Source: Curtobacterium flaccumfaciens
GTDB taxonomy: Bacteria; Actinomycetota; Actinomycetes; Actinomycetales; Microbacteriaceae
Assembly: GCF_013359815.1 (NCBI RefSeq)
Contig: NZ_JABMCF010000033.1
Location: forward strand, 186,001 to 250,000
Reading direction: 5' to 3'
Length of the DNA: 64,000 bases
The notes under the pieces were generated by a model. The model did no database searches. It worked only from the letters and a program-made list of their open reading frames with translations, and was not told the DNA's origin. The position numbers were made by a program, and so were the translations under genes. Position 1 is the first letter of the stretch. Each line of letters begins with the position of its first letter. Below, in pieces: positions 16,685 through 24,701 of the stretch.

Positions 16685-17785
16685 ATGACCTCCTGGTTCC
16701 CCAAGGTGTGGCCCGTGGCCACGCCGATCCTGGCGGCCGTCGTGCTCGCGTTCTCGTACGGCCGTTACGGGCTCGGTACCGCCGTGGTGGTCGTCGTCGC
16801 GGTCGTGCTCGCGGTCACGGTCCTGGCGGCCGTCCACCACGCCGAGGTCGTCGCGCACCGGGTCGGGGAACCCTTCGGCTCGCTCGTGCTGGCCGTCGCC
16901 GTGACGATCATCGAGGTCGCGCTCATCATCTCGCTGTCGAGCTCGGGCGGTGCGCAGGCCGAGACCCTGGCGCGCGACACGGTGTTCTCGGCGGTGATGA
17001 TCACGATGAACGGGCTGGTCGGCCTCGCGATCCTGATCGGCACCCTGCGGCACAACACCGTGCGCTTCAACCAGGAGGGCGCGAGCGCCGCGACCATGAC
17101 GGTGGCCGCACTCGCCGTGCTGACCCTGGTGCTGCCGACGTTCACCACCGGCACCGACGACGCGTCCTTCACGGGGACGCAGCTCGTGTTCGTCGCGATC
17201 GCGTCACTGGTGCTCTACGGGCTGTTCGTCGTCACGCAGACCGTGGCGCACCGCGACTTCTTCCTGCCGGTCAACCGCGCCGGCGGGGTGCTCGTCGAGT
17301 CCGAGGACGCCCACGCCGCCCGCCCGTCGGGACGCACCACGATGGTGTCGCTCGGGCTGCTCGTCGTCGCGCTCGTCGCCGTGGTCGGGCTCGCGAAGGT
17401 GGAGTCGCCCGCGATCGAGGCCGGGGTCGCCGCGGTCGGGTTCCCGCCGTCGTTCGTCGGTGTCGTGATCGCGCTGCTCATCCTGCTGCCGGAGGGCATC
17501 GCGGCGTCGAAGGCCGCCGCACGGAACCGGATCCAGACGAGCCTGAACCTGGCGATGGGGTCCGCGATGGCGTCGATCGGCCTGACGATCCCGTCGATCG
17601 CGGTCGCGTCGCTGTTCATGCCGGGGACGCTGCTGCTCGGGCTCGGGCCGTCGCAGATCGTGTTGCTCGCGCTGACGATCGTCGCGGCGGTGCTCACCGT
17701 GCTGCCCGGTCGTGCCACGCGGCTGCAGGGCGGGGTGCACCTGGTGATCTTCGCCGCGTTCATCGTGCTGTCCGTCTCGCCGTAG
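16685..17785 (+). CDS. chaA: Calcium:proton antiporter (CaCA family, ChaA-like)
   Basis: A 366-residue membrane protein with about 11 hydrophobic segments and two CaCA alpha-repeats. The first repeat is EPFGSLVLAVAVTIIEVALI and the second is LPEGIAASKAAARNRIQTSLN. The family exchanges Ca2+ (or Na+/K+) for protons across the plasma membrane. A hydrophilic loop at about residues 195-220 separates the halves. Its placement next to modC is probably incidental. The gene symbol is by similarity to E. coli ChaA. Confidence 0.88.
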   Translation: MTSWFPKVWPVATPILAAVVLAFSYGRYGLGTAVVVVVAVVLAVTVLAAVHHAEVVAHRVGEPFGSLVLAVAVTIIEVALIISLSSSGGAQAETLARDTVFSAVMITMNGLVGLAILIGTLRHNTVRFNQEGASAATMTVAALAVLTLVLPTFTTGTDDASFTGTQLVFVAIASLVLYGLFVVTQTVAHRDFFLPVNRAGGVLVESEDAHAARPSGRTTMVSLGLLVVALVAVVGLAKVESPAIEAGVAAVGFPPSFVGVVIALLILLPEGIAASKAAARNRIQTSLNLAMGSAMASIGLTIPSIAVASLFMPGTLLLGLGPSQIVLLALTIVAAVLTVLPGRATRLQGGVHLVIFAAFIVLSVSP

Positions 17786-18301
17786 GGCGGGGTGGGGGCG
17801 GGGCGGGGTCGGGGCTGGGCTGGTTCGGGCTGGGCTGGCTGCGCCAGGTCGTTCCGGGCGTACCTGGTCGTTCCGGGCGTACCTGGTCGGAAGTTCGCAC
17901 CAGGTATTCCCGGAAGCACCAGGTATCGCGGGTGTTCTGGGAAGGAACGGGCGCGGGGTGCGCGGGCGCGGGGTCGGGTCGGGCGTGCCTGGTCGTTCCG
18001 GGCGTACCGGGTCGAATCGGGCGTACCTGGTCGGAAGTTCGCACCAGGTATGCCCGGAAGCACCAGGCATCGCGGGTGTTCTGGGAAGGAACGGGCGCGG
18101 GGTGCGCGGGCGCGGGGTCGAGTCGGGCGTACTTGGTCGTTCCGGGCGTACCTGGTCGAGTCGGGCGTGCCTGGTCGTTCCGCGCGTACCTGGTCGAATC
18201 GGGCGTACCTGGTCGGAAGTTCCGACACGGTATGCCCGGAAGCACCAGGTATCGCGGGTGTTCTGGGAAGGAACGGGCGTACTACCGCTCAGCCGCCGAA
18301 C
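17786..18301. repeat. Complex intergenic tandem-repeat array
   Basis: A 516-bp gap with no credible gene. It holds three copies of a ~65-bp block starting at 17889, 18033 and 18214 (GGAAGTTCGCACCAGGTAT ... GTTCTGGGAAGGAACGGG). Each is preceded by two, three and five copies of a 19-bp module with consensus GGTCGnnnCGGGCGTACCT. TACCTGGT in the last module pairs with ACCAGGTA at the start of each block, giving possible hairpins. Block spacings are 144 and 181 bp, and neither 19 nor 181 is a multiple of three, so no frame reads the same peptide through the array. Confidence 0.9.
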
Positions 18302-18541
18302 TCAGCCCCCGGCGAAGGGCGGCATGACGTCGACGGCCTCGACACCGTCGAGCGAGGTCGCCCGGTCGCGCGTGGTCACGCCGTCGACCAGGTACGAGCA
18401 GCGCTCCTGCAGCGCACTCCATCGCGCAGGGTCCACGACGTCGATCGCGCCGAGGGCGGCCTCGATGGTGGGCCCCGACGTGGTCAGCGAGTCGACACCC
18501 ACGGCAGCCCGGGCAGCGGCGAAGAACCGGATCGTGGTCAT
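18302..18541 (-). CDS. moaD: Molybdopterin synthase sulfur carrier subunit
   Basis: A 79-residue ubiquitin-like protein ending in Gly-Gly (PPFAGG), the residue pair that is adenylated and thiocarboxylated to deliver sulfur to precursor Z. The N terminus TTIRFFAAARAAVG is typical of MoaD. It starts 3 nt after the moaA stop, so they are co-transcribed. The large subunit gene moaE is not in the window. Confidence 0.9.
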   Translation of the reverse strand: MTTIRFFAAARAAVGVDSLTTSGPTIEAALGAIDVVDPARWSALQERCSYLVDGVTTRDRATSLDGVEAVDVMPPFAGG

Positions 18542-18544
18542 GCC

Positions 18545-19597
18545 TCAGCCGCCGATCGCGCTCATGCCGCGCGTCGGGTGCACGAGCTCGTCGCTGTCGT
18601 CACCGTGGTCGCGCGGCTTCGCCCACATCGCGAGCCGCCAGAGCTCGGCGACCTGGTCGTCGTCCGCCCCGGAGCGCATCGGCCCGAGCACGTCGGTCTC
18701 CTCGTCCGAGAACAGGCAGCTGCGCACGTGTCCGTCGGCGGTCAGCCGGGTACGGGTGCAGTCGGCGCAGAACGACTCGGTGATGCTCGCGATGATCCCG
18801 ACGGTGCCGAGCGGCTCCCCGGTGACGGCGTCGTGCACGCGGTACCGCTCCGCCGGGGCACCGTCGCGCGGGGCGTCGTCCGGGGTGAGCACGAACGACG
18901 TCGCCAGCAGCGCGCGGGTCTCGGCCGCGGTGATCATCGAGGTGCGGTCCCACGCGTGGTCGGGGTCCAGGGGCATCTGCTCGATGAACCGCAGCTCGTA
19001 GCCTCGCACCAGGCACCAGCGGAGGAGCTCCGGGGCGGCCTCGTCGTTGATCCCGCGCAGCAGCACCGCGTTCACCTTGATGTCGAGTCCGGCGTCGTGC
19101 GCGGCTGACAGCCCGGCGATCACCTTGTCGAGGAACGGCCTCCGGGTCACGGTGGTGAAGACGTCGGGGTCGACGGTGTCGAGCGAGACGTTCACGCGCC
19201 GCAGCCCGGCGTCGTACAGGCCCTGGGCGCGGTGCGCGAGGCCGATCGCGTTCGTGGTGAGCGACAGCTCCGGGGCGTCGGGCAGCGCGGCGCACCGGGC
19301 GATCACGTCGACCAGGTCGTGCCGGAGCATCGGCTCCCCGCCGGTGAACCGGACCTTGCGGACGCCGAACCGCGACGAGCCGATCCGGACCAGCCGCTCG
19401 ATCTCGGTCGCCGTCATCAGGGCCTCGTCGGGGGCGAAGGGCAGTCCGGCCGCGGGCATGCAGTACGTGCAGCGGAGGTTGCAGCGTTCGGTCAGCGACA
19501 CCCGCAGGTCGACGGCGCGACGCCCGAAGCGGTCGACGAGCCCGGCCGGAGCCGGGTCCACGGAGCCGGTCGTGCCGAGCAGGATCGCGGGTGCCAT
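18545..19597 (-). CDS. moaA: GTP 3',8-cyclase (molybdenum cofactor biosynthesis protein A)
   Basis: A 350-residue radical SAM enzyme that converts GTP to 3',8-cyclo-7,8-dihydro-GTP, the first step of molybdopterin synthesis. The SAM cluster ligands are Cys 39, 43 and 46 (RCNLRCTYC). The second cluster is supplied by FCADCTRTRLTADGHVRSC, and the essential C-terminal GG is present (SAIGG). MoaC is not encoded here. The gene follows the glycosyltransferase at 19603 by only a few bases and precedes moaD. Confidence 0.95.
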   Translation of the reverse strand: MAPAILLGTTGSVDPAPAGLVDRFGRRAVDLRVSLTERCNLRCTYCMPAAGLPFAPDEALMTATEIERLVRIGSSRFGVRKVRFTGGEPMLRHDLVDVIARCAALPDAPELSLTTNAIGLAHRAQGLYDAGLRRVNVSLDTVDPDVFTTVTRRPFLDKVIAGLSAAHDAGLDIKVNAVLLRGINDEAAPELLRWCLVRGYELRFIEQMPLDPDHAWDRTSMITAAETRALLATSFVLTPDDAPRDGAPAERYRVHDAVTGEPLGTVGIIASITESFCADCTRTRLTADGHVRSCLFSDEETDVLGPMRSGADDDQVAELWRLAMWAKPRDHGDDSDELVHPTRGMSAIGG

Positions 19598-19602
19598 GGT
19601 CG

Positions 19603-21042
19603 TCAGCGTACGTGTTCCACGCGCCGGAACGTCAGCCGCTCCCACCACCGTCGCCACTCCGACCGCTCCGTGCGCAGCAGTGTGACGACCACGATGACCG
19701 CCACGGCCGCGAGCAACCACCACCGGTAGGCGTCCGCCGACGGCCACACCCCGCGCAGCGCGATGGCGAGGCCGATCGACAACCACTCCCACCGCCCGGA
19801 CAGCACCACGAACGGGATGAGCAGCAGCGCGTACCAGGGGTAGCGCGGCGTCACGGCGAGGAACGTCACCCCGATCATCAGGACCTCGCCGGACCACGGC
19901 CGCGCCGGGTCGGACAGCCGCCACGCCACGAACGCCGCCAGCAGCACCAGGAGCCCCACCACCAGGGTCGCCGCGTCGCCCTTGACCACGAGCGACACCA
20001 GCGCGAACCGGGAGCCGTCCTCGTAGCCCTCCTCGTTCAGGTAGCCGGGCAGGTACCCGAGCACGTCGAGCCCGGTCGTCAGCACGTAGGGCACGTAGAG
20101 CAGCCCGAACACGGCGATGCCGATGGGGATCGCCCACCACGCCCGACCGCGGCCGAGCAACGGCGGGTACACGATCGCCGGGATGAGCTTGGTCGCGGTC
20201 GCGGCCCCGAGCGCGATCCCGCCCCAGATCGGCCGGCCGAACGCGACGAGCACGACACCGGCCGTGGCGAGGGCGGCGCCGACGACGTCGACGTGCGAGT
20301 TGGTGACCGCCTCGGACGCGACGAGCGGCGACCAGGCCCAGAGCGCCGCCCACCAGGTCGGACGGCCGATCCGGCGGAGCACCAGGACGAGCCCGACGGT
20401 CACACCGAGCGACACGAGCAGCCCGGCGACCTGGAACGGCAGGTACTGCGCGGTCGCCGGCACGAAGAACCGCACCGCGGCGAACCACAGCTGCGCCATC
20501 GGCGGGTAGATCGTCGTGACGTCGGGCCTGTTGATCGCGGTGCAGTGCCCGTCCGCGCCGTCGCCGAGCCCGCGGAACCGGGGCTTCAGCGGATCGCACG
20601 TGCCGTCGACCTTGTCGGGGAACAACCAGTCGGGTCGCAGACCGGACAGTGCCGCGGACTGGGGGGTGTGCGCGTACGGTGAGACACCGGCATGCTGGAC
20701 GATGCCGTCCCACGCGTACCGAGCGGAGTCGGTGCTCGTGTTGGGCGGGCCGACCAGCGCGGCGATGCCGATCACCACCGCTCCGCCGATGACCATGGTG
20801 GTCATCCACCGGACGGGCACGAAACGCACCGCGAGCACGGCGATCACGAAGACGGTCCAAGCGATCAGCGTCCACGCAACGAATGCAGAACGATGGCCCG
20901 ATCGGAGGAACCCCAGATGCGTGACGCCGACGGCGATGACGCCCGACAGGGCGAGTACCCCAACGACGGCCAGCACCGTGCCGATCCGGACGGCGGTGCC
21001 GTCGGCCAGGGACGGTCGGAGGGCACGCAGTCGGTCGCTCAT
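19603..21042 (-). CDS. GT87-like polyprenyl-phosphate mannosyltransferase
   Basis: A 479-residue polytopic membrane protein with about 11-13 hydrophobic segments. The early loop STDSARYAWDGIVQHAG has the acidic motif of GT-C enzymes. SPYAHTP, TTIYPPMAQLWF and ATKLIPAIVYPP resemble actinobacterial GT87 mannosyltransferases (MptA/PimE-like) that use decaprenyl-phosphomannose outside the membrane. It lies directly upstream of moaA with about 5 nt between stop and start, though no functional link with cofactor synthesis is obvious. It is divergent from the molybdopterin oxidoreductase gene. Confidence 0.78.
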   Translation of the reverse strand: MSDRLRALRPSLADGTAVRIGTVLAVVGVLALSGVIAVGVTHLGFLRSGHRSAFVAWTLIAWTVFVIAVLAVRFVPVRWMTTMVIGGAVVIGIAALVGPPNTSTDSARYAWDGIVQHAGVSPYAHTPQSAALSGLRPDWLFPDKVDGTCDPLKPRFRGLGDGADGHCTAINRPDVTTIYPPMAQLWFAAVRFFVPATAQYLPFQVAGLLVSLGVTVGLVLVLRRIGRPTWWAALWAWSPLVASEAVTNSHVDVVGAALATAGVVLVAFGRPIWGGIALGAATATKLIPAIVYPPLLGRGRAWWAIPIGIAVFGLLYVPYVLTTGLDVLGYLPGYLNEEGYEDGSRFALVSLVVKGDAATLVVGLLVLLAAFVAWRLSDPARPWSGEVLMIGVTFLAVTPRYPWYALLLIPFVVLSGRWEWLSIGLAIALRGVWPSADAYRWWLLAAVAVIVVVTLLRTERSEWRRWWERLTFRRVEHVR

Positions 21043-21129
21043 GGTCCGTCGAGGCTATCCGGCCTCCAGCGCCTGCTGCACGACGGACGAGCAGCTCTGG
21101 CGTCCCCCAACCGCAACGCCCGCTCGGCC

Positions 21130-22512
21130 GTGGTGCTCGGGCGCCTGCTCGGCATCGCGTTCCTGATCTGCTTCGGCACCGGGATCTACAGCCACCTGCT
21201 GCAGGAACCGCTCGGCTGGATGCGGTTCCCGACCCGTCCGACGCAGCTGTACCAGTTCACGCAGGGCCTGCACATCACGACCGGCATCGCGATCATCCCG
21301 CTGCTGCTCGCCAAGCTCAACACCGTCATGCCCGCCCTGGTGCAGGTGCCGCCGGTGCGCGGCGTGCTGCACCTGCTCGAGCGGCTTTCGATCGCGGTGC
21401 TCGTGTCCGCGTCGATCATCCAGGTCGTCACCGGCCTGCTCAACACGTACCAGTGGTACCCGTGGCCGTTCCCGTTCCGCCAGGTGCACAACGCCCTGGC
21501 CTACGTGATCATCGGGTCGCTGGCCATCCACATCGCCGCCAAGCTGCCGGTCATCGCCCGCTACTGGCGGAAGCGCGACTCCTACGACGTGCACGGCCGG
21601 TTCATCGCGGACCCCGCGTCCGGCAGTGAACTGCTCCCACCCGGTCTGGAGGCTCATTCAGCGTCCGCCCCGCGCGCTGCGGTCTCCGAGACCACCGGGT
21701 CCACCGCCCCCGGCCTGCTGGGCCGCGTGTTCCGCTGGATCGACGGCGTCGACGCCGCCCCCGGCGGCGCCGAGTCCCGTCCCACCGGACCCGACACGGC
21801 CCCGGAGACCCGCGAGGTGTCCGAGGAGCCGAGTCCCGCCCAGCCGACGGCCGACGTGGCGGAGGCGAGCCGGGCCTCCAGGCCGACGCCGGAAGCAGCC
21901 ACCGGACGACGCCAGCGCATCGCCCGACGCGGGTTCTTCGCCGGCGTGACGGCGGCGACGGTCGGCGTCGTCGCGCTCACGGCGGGGCAGTCCTCGAAGC
22001 TCGCGGAACCGTTCAACGTGTTCGGTGCCCGCGGTCGCGGCATCGGCGCGAACGGACTGCCGGTGAACCGCACCGCGCGGGCGGCCGGCGTGCTCGCCAC
22101 CGCGACCGCCGCCGACTGGACGCTCACCGTCGTCGGCCACGACGTGAGCCGGACGTTCGTCCGGGCGGAACTCGTCGCGCTCGGCACCGCGCAGGTCGAC
22201 CTGCCGATCTCGTGCGTCGAGGGGTGGAGCCAGATGGCGACCTGGAATGGCGTGCGGATGCGCGACCTGCTCGACGCCGTGCAGGCGCCGCAGGGGTCGC
22301 ACGTGCGCGTGACGAGCCTGGAGCGGCACGGCGGCTACCGGATCATGGACATGGGGCCGGAGTACGCCGAGGACCCGACGACGCTCGTCGCCCTCGAGCT
22401 GAACGGTGCGACGCTCGACCTGGACCACGGGTTCCCGGCGCGGATCATCGCTCCCGGACGGCCCGGTGTGCTGCAGACCAAGTGGATCGAGAAGATCGAG
22501 GTGCTCCGGTGA
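21130..22512 (+). CDS. Membrane-anchored molybdopterin oxidoreductase with cytochrome b-like N terminus
   Basis: At least 460 residues. The N-terminal ~170 residues carry four membrane segments with histidines placed as in diheme b-type cytochromes (GLHITTG, VHNALAY, AIHIAAK). A Pro/Ala/Glu-rich linker follows. Then comes a twin-arginine-like anchor (ARRGFFAGVTAATVG), and finally a sulfite-oxidase-type Mo-pterin domain with the likely Mo-ligand Cys in LPISCVEGWSQM. The start is uncertain. The frame stays open and coding-like upstream to about 21055 (LQRLLHDGRAALASPNRNA), but GTG 21130 is the first usable ATG/GTG/TTG there. It overlaps the next gene (GTGA). Confidence 0.8.
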   Translation: MVLGRLLGIAFLICFGTGIYSHLLQEPLGWMRFPTRPTQLYQFTQGLHITTGIAIIPLLLAKLNTVMPALVQVPPVRGVLHLLERLSIAVLVSASIIQVVTGLLNTYQWYPWPFPFRQVHNALAYVIIGSLAIHIAAKLPVIARYWRKRDSYDVHGRFIADPASGSELLPPGLEAHSASAPRAAVSETTGSTAPGLLGRVFRWIDGVDAAPGGAESRPTGPDTAPETREVSEEPSPAQPTADVAEASRASRPTPEAATGRRQRIARRGFFAGVTAATVGVVALTAGQSSKLAEPFNVFGARGRGIGANGLPVNRTARAAGVLATATAADWTLTVVGHDVSRTFVRAELVALGTAQVDLPISCVEGWSQMATWNGVRMRDLLDAVQAPQGSHVRVTSLERHGGYRIMDMGPEYAEDPTTLVALELNGATLDLDHGFPARIIAPGRPGVLQTKWIEKIEVLR

Positions 22513-22997
22513 AGGTCGCGCGGATCGTGCTCGTGGTGATCGGTGTTCTGGTCATCGCGTTCGGGGCGTACGTGCTCGTGACGTCCGTCACGCCGAACCG
22601 CATCGGCGGGCTCGGGGTGTGGCTGCTCGCGGCGGTGGTGCTGCACGACGCGATCCTGTCGCCGTTCGTGGTCGGTGCCGGGCTGCTGCTGCGTCGGGCC
22701 GGACGCTCGCTGCGGGCCTGGGTGCTCGTCGTCGTGCAGGCGGCGATCGTGCTCGGCAGCGTGCTCGCCCTGGTGGTCCTGCCGGAGATCGCTGCGAAGG
22801 ACCACGGGCAGAAGAACCCGACCGTGCTGCCGTTCGACTACGGCACGCGCCTGCTGCTCGTCGAGGGGGCGCTGCTCGTCGTCGTGGTGGTCGTGCTCGT
22901 CATCGGGGTGGTGCGGTCGCGTCGCGCTGGCGGTTCGTCGGGTTCGGCGGGCTCGTCCGGTTCGTCCGGTTCGTCCGCGGTGCGCACCACTGGTTAA
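22509..22997 (+). CDS. Small membrane protein of unknown function
   Basis: A 162-residue protein with four hydrophobic segments (ARIVLVVIGVLVIAFGAYVLV; LGVWLLAAVVLHDAIL; AWVLVVVQAAIVLGS; LLVEGALLVVVVVVLVIG). It ends in a Gly/Ser repeat (GSSGSAGSSGSSGSS). It overlaps the stop of the molybdopterin oxidoreductase gene, so the two are probably made together and may interact in the membrane. I recognise no family. Confidence 0.75.
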   Translation: MKVARIVLVVIGVLVIAFGAYVLVTSVTPNRIGGLGVWLLAAVVLHDAILSPFVVGAGLLLRRAGRSLRAWVLVVVQAAIVLGSVLALVVLPEIAAKDHGQKNPTVLPFDYGTRLLLVEGALLVVVVVVLVIGVVRSRRAGGSSGSAGSSGSSGSSAVRTTG

Positions 22998-23013
22998 AGA
23001 GACAACCTTTCGG

Positions 23014-23019
23014 TATGAT
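23014..23019 (+). promoter_or_regulatory. -10 box for the MarR gene (TATGAT)
   Basis: TATGAT ends 6 nt before ATG 23026. The near-consensus box and the locally AT-rich upstream sequence make this one of the clearest leaderless promoters in the window. Confidence 0.55.
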
Positions 23020-23025
23020 CAGGTC

Positions 23026-23571
23026 ATGACCGACGAGACCCCGTGGCTCACCCGCGAGCAGCTGCGCGCGTGGATGAAGCTCGTCGCGGTCATGGAACTC
23101 CTGCCGGCGGCGCTCGACCAGCAGCTGCAGCGCGACGCCGACCTGACGCACTTCGACTACATGGTCATCGCGATGCTCTCCGAGACCGACACCCGGACCC
23201 TGCGGATGTCGGCACTCGCCTCGGCCACGAACGCCTCGTTGCCGCGGCTGTCGCACGTGGTGTCCCGGCTCGAGAAGCGCGGGCTCGTGACCCGGTGCCC
23301 GTCGACCTCCGACCGCCGGGCCACCGACGTCCGGCTGACCGACGCCGGGTACGCCACCATCGTCGACGCTGCCCCGGACCACGTCCGCACCGCCCGCCGG
23401 GTGGTCATCGACGCGCTCTCCGACGAGCAGGTCGCGCAGCTCGACGGCATCGCGGCGTCGCTCCTGACGCGGCTCGACCCCGAGGGGCGGTTCGCGGCGC
23501 TGACCTACCCGCGCGAGGACGACGACACCGCGATCTGCGAGCAGCGGCTGACGGGTGCGGCGACCGACTGA
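23026..23571 (+). CDS. MarR family transcriptional regulator
   Basis: A 181-residue winged-helix regulator. The recognition region is MSALASATNASLPRLSHVVSRLEKRGLVTR and the wing is CPSTSDRRATDVRLTDAGY. The DRR in the wing is the MarR hallmark. Its target is unknown; it lies in the same direction as the upstream membrane protein and the downstream pheA, with its own promoter. Confidence 0.92.
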   Translation: MTDETPWLTREQLRAWMKLVAVMELLPAALDQQLQRDADLTHFDYMVIAMLSETDTRTLRMSALASATNASLPRLSHVVSRLEKRGLVTRCPSTSDRRATDVRLTDAGYATIVDAAPDHVRTARRVVIDALSDEQVAQLDGIAASLLTRLDPEGRFAALTYPREDDDTAICEQRLTGAATD

Positions 23572-23598
23572 GGCGGGCTGACGGCCGCGTCCCTGCAA

Positions 23599-23604
23599 TA
23601 GGCT
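23599..23604 (+). promoter_or_regulatory. -10 box for pheA (TAGGCT)
   Basis: TAGGCT ends 6 nt before ATG 23611, the same leaderless geometry. Confidence 0.45.
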
Positions 23605-23610
23605 CGCCGC

Positions 23611-24567
23611 ATGACCGACCCCGCCGCGCCGTCCGACACGTACTCCTACCTCGGACCCGCCGGCACCTTCACCGAGGCAGCCCTGAAGCTCGTCGAGGCC
23701 GCCGCCGGCAAGCCCTGGCGGAGCGTCAACAACGTCGGTGAGGCCCTGGACGACGTCATGTCCGGCCGCTCGATCGGGGCCGTCATCGCGATCGAGAACA
23801 GCGTGGACGGCGGGGTCAGCGCCACGCAGGACGCCCTGGCCCGGATCCCCGGCGTGCGGATCGTGGGGGAGTACCTGGTCCCCGTCGACTTCGTGCTCGT
23901 CGCCCGACCCGGCACGACCCTGGCCGACGTCCACACCGTGAACGCGCACCCGGTCGCCTACGCGCAGACGCACAACTGGCTCGAGGCGAACCTGCCCGGC
24001 CACGGCCACATCCCGGCGTCGTCGAACGTCGCAGCGGCCCTCGCCCTGCTCGAGGCGAACCCCACCGCCGACGCTGCCGTCGCGCCGCCCGGCATCACCG
24101 ACCACCACGACGTCGCCGTGCTCGCGTCGTCCATCGGCGACAACGCCTCGGCGGTCACCCGGTTCGTGCTCGTGTCGAAGACCCTCGCGCTGCCCGAACC
24201 GACCGGCGCCGACAAGACCAGCGTCATCGTCGAGCTGCCCGCCGACCACCCCGGTGCCCTGGTCGACATGCTCGAGCAGTTCGCGACGCGGGGCATCAAC
24301 ATGGGGCTGCTGTCGTCACGGCCGATCGGTGACGAGCTCGGCCGCTACCGGTTCGTCATCGACCTCGACGGGCACGTGCGCGACGAGCGGGTCGCGGACG
24401 CGCTGCTCGGCCTGCGTCGGTTCAGCCCGCGCGTGACGTTCCTCGGGTCGTACCCGCGTGCCGACGGTGCCCGCCCCGAGGTGCCCGCGCGCTACTCGGA
24501 CGCCGCGTTCGTCGAGGCGCGGGACTGGCTGCGCGCGATCGTGTCGGGCGAGCCCGGGGCGCGGTAG
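23611..24567 (+). CDS. pheA: Prephenate dehydratase
   Basis: A 318-residue monofunctional enzyme converting prephenate to phenylpyruvate in phenylalanine synthesis. The N-terminal YSYLGPAGTFTEAAL and IAIENSVDGGVSATQDAL are family signatures; TRFVLVSK closes the catalytic domain. An ACT domain follows (VIVELPADHPGALVDMLEQF, and ESRP-like LLSSRPIGDELGRYRFVIDL), which would give feedback control by phenylalanine. It converges on the lipid kinase gene, with a family A palindrome between them. Confidence 0.95.
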   Translation: MTDPAAPSDTYSYLGPAGTFTEAALKLVEAAAGKPWRSVNNVGEALDDVMSGRSIGAVIAIENSVDGGVSATQDALARIPGVRIVGEYLVPVDFVLVARPGTTLADVHTVNAHPVAYAQTHNWLEANLPGHGHIPASSNVAAALALLEANPTADAAVAPPGITDHHDVAVLASSIGDNASAVTRFVLVSKTLALPEPTGADKTSVIVELPADHPGALVDMLEQFATRGINMGLLSSRPIGDELGRYRFVIDLDGHVRDERVADALLGLRRFSPRVTFLGSYPRADGARPEVPARYSDAAFVEARDWLRAIVSGEPGAR

Positions 24568-24600
24568 CGCCGGCGCGGCGCGGTGCCGTGACACCGTGTG

Positions 24601-24661
24601 GTGCGAGGTTCCGTAGTCCGTGAGAGCCCGCGGCCCTCGCACGGACGACGGAACCTCGCAC
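24601..24661. repeat. Palindrome family A, copy 2
   Basis: Two 26-bp arms (24601-24626, 24636-24661) with two mismatches and a 9-nt loop, starting GTGCGAGGTTCCGT. It lies between the convergent pheA and lipid kinase genes. Confidence 0.85.
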
Positions 24662-24693
24662 GGAGCGACGGAGCGACGGAGCGACGGAGCGAC
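24662..24693. repeat. Four 8-bp tandem repeats (GGAGCGAC)
   Basis: GGAGCGAC occurs four times head to tail directly after the right arm of the family A palindrome. This suggests slippage at its edge. Confidence 0.85.
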
Positions 24694-24701
24694 CGGCCGG
24701 G

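Noticed and set aside
17840-18280. CRISPR array
   Set aside because: The 19-bp modules are contiguous with only a 3-nt variable part and there are no spacers of constant length or cas genes.
17204-18327. Long open frames on both strands across the repeat array (for example minus 17215-18228)
   Set aside because: The repeat periods (19 and 181 bp) are not multiples of three, so peptide repeats shift frame; composition is Arg/Pro/Gly-rich and there is no ribosome binding site. They overlap the real chaA gene.
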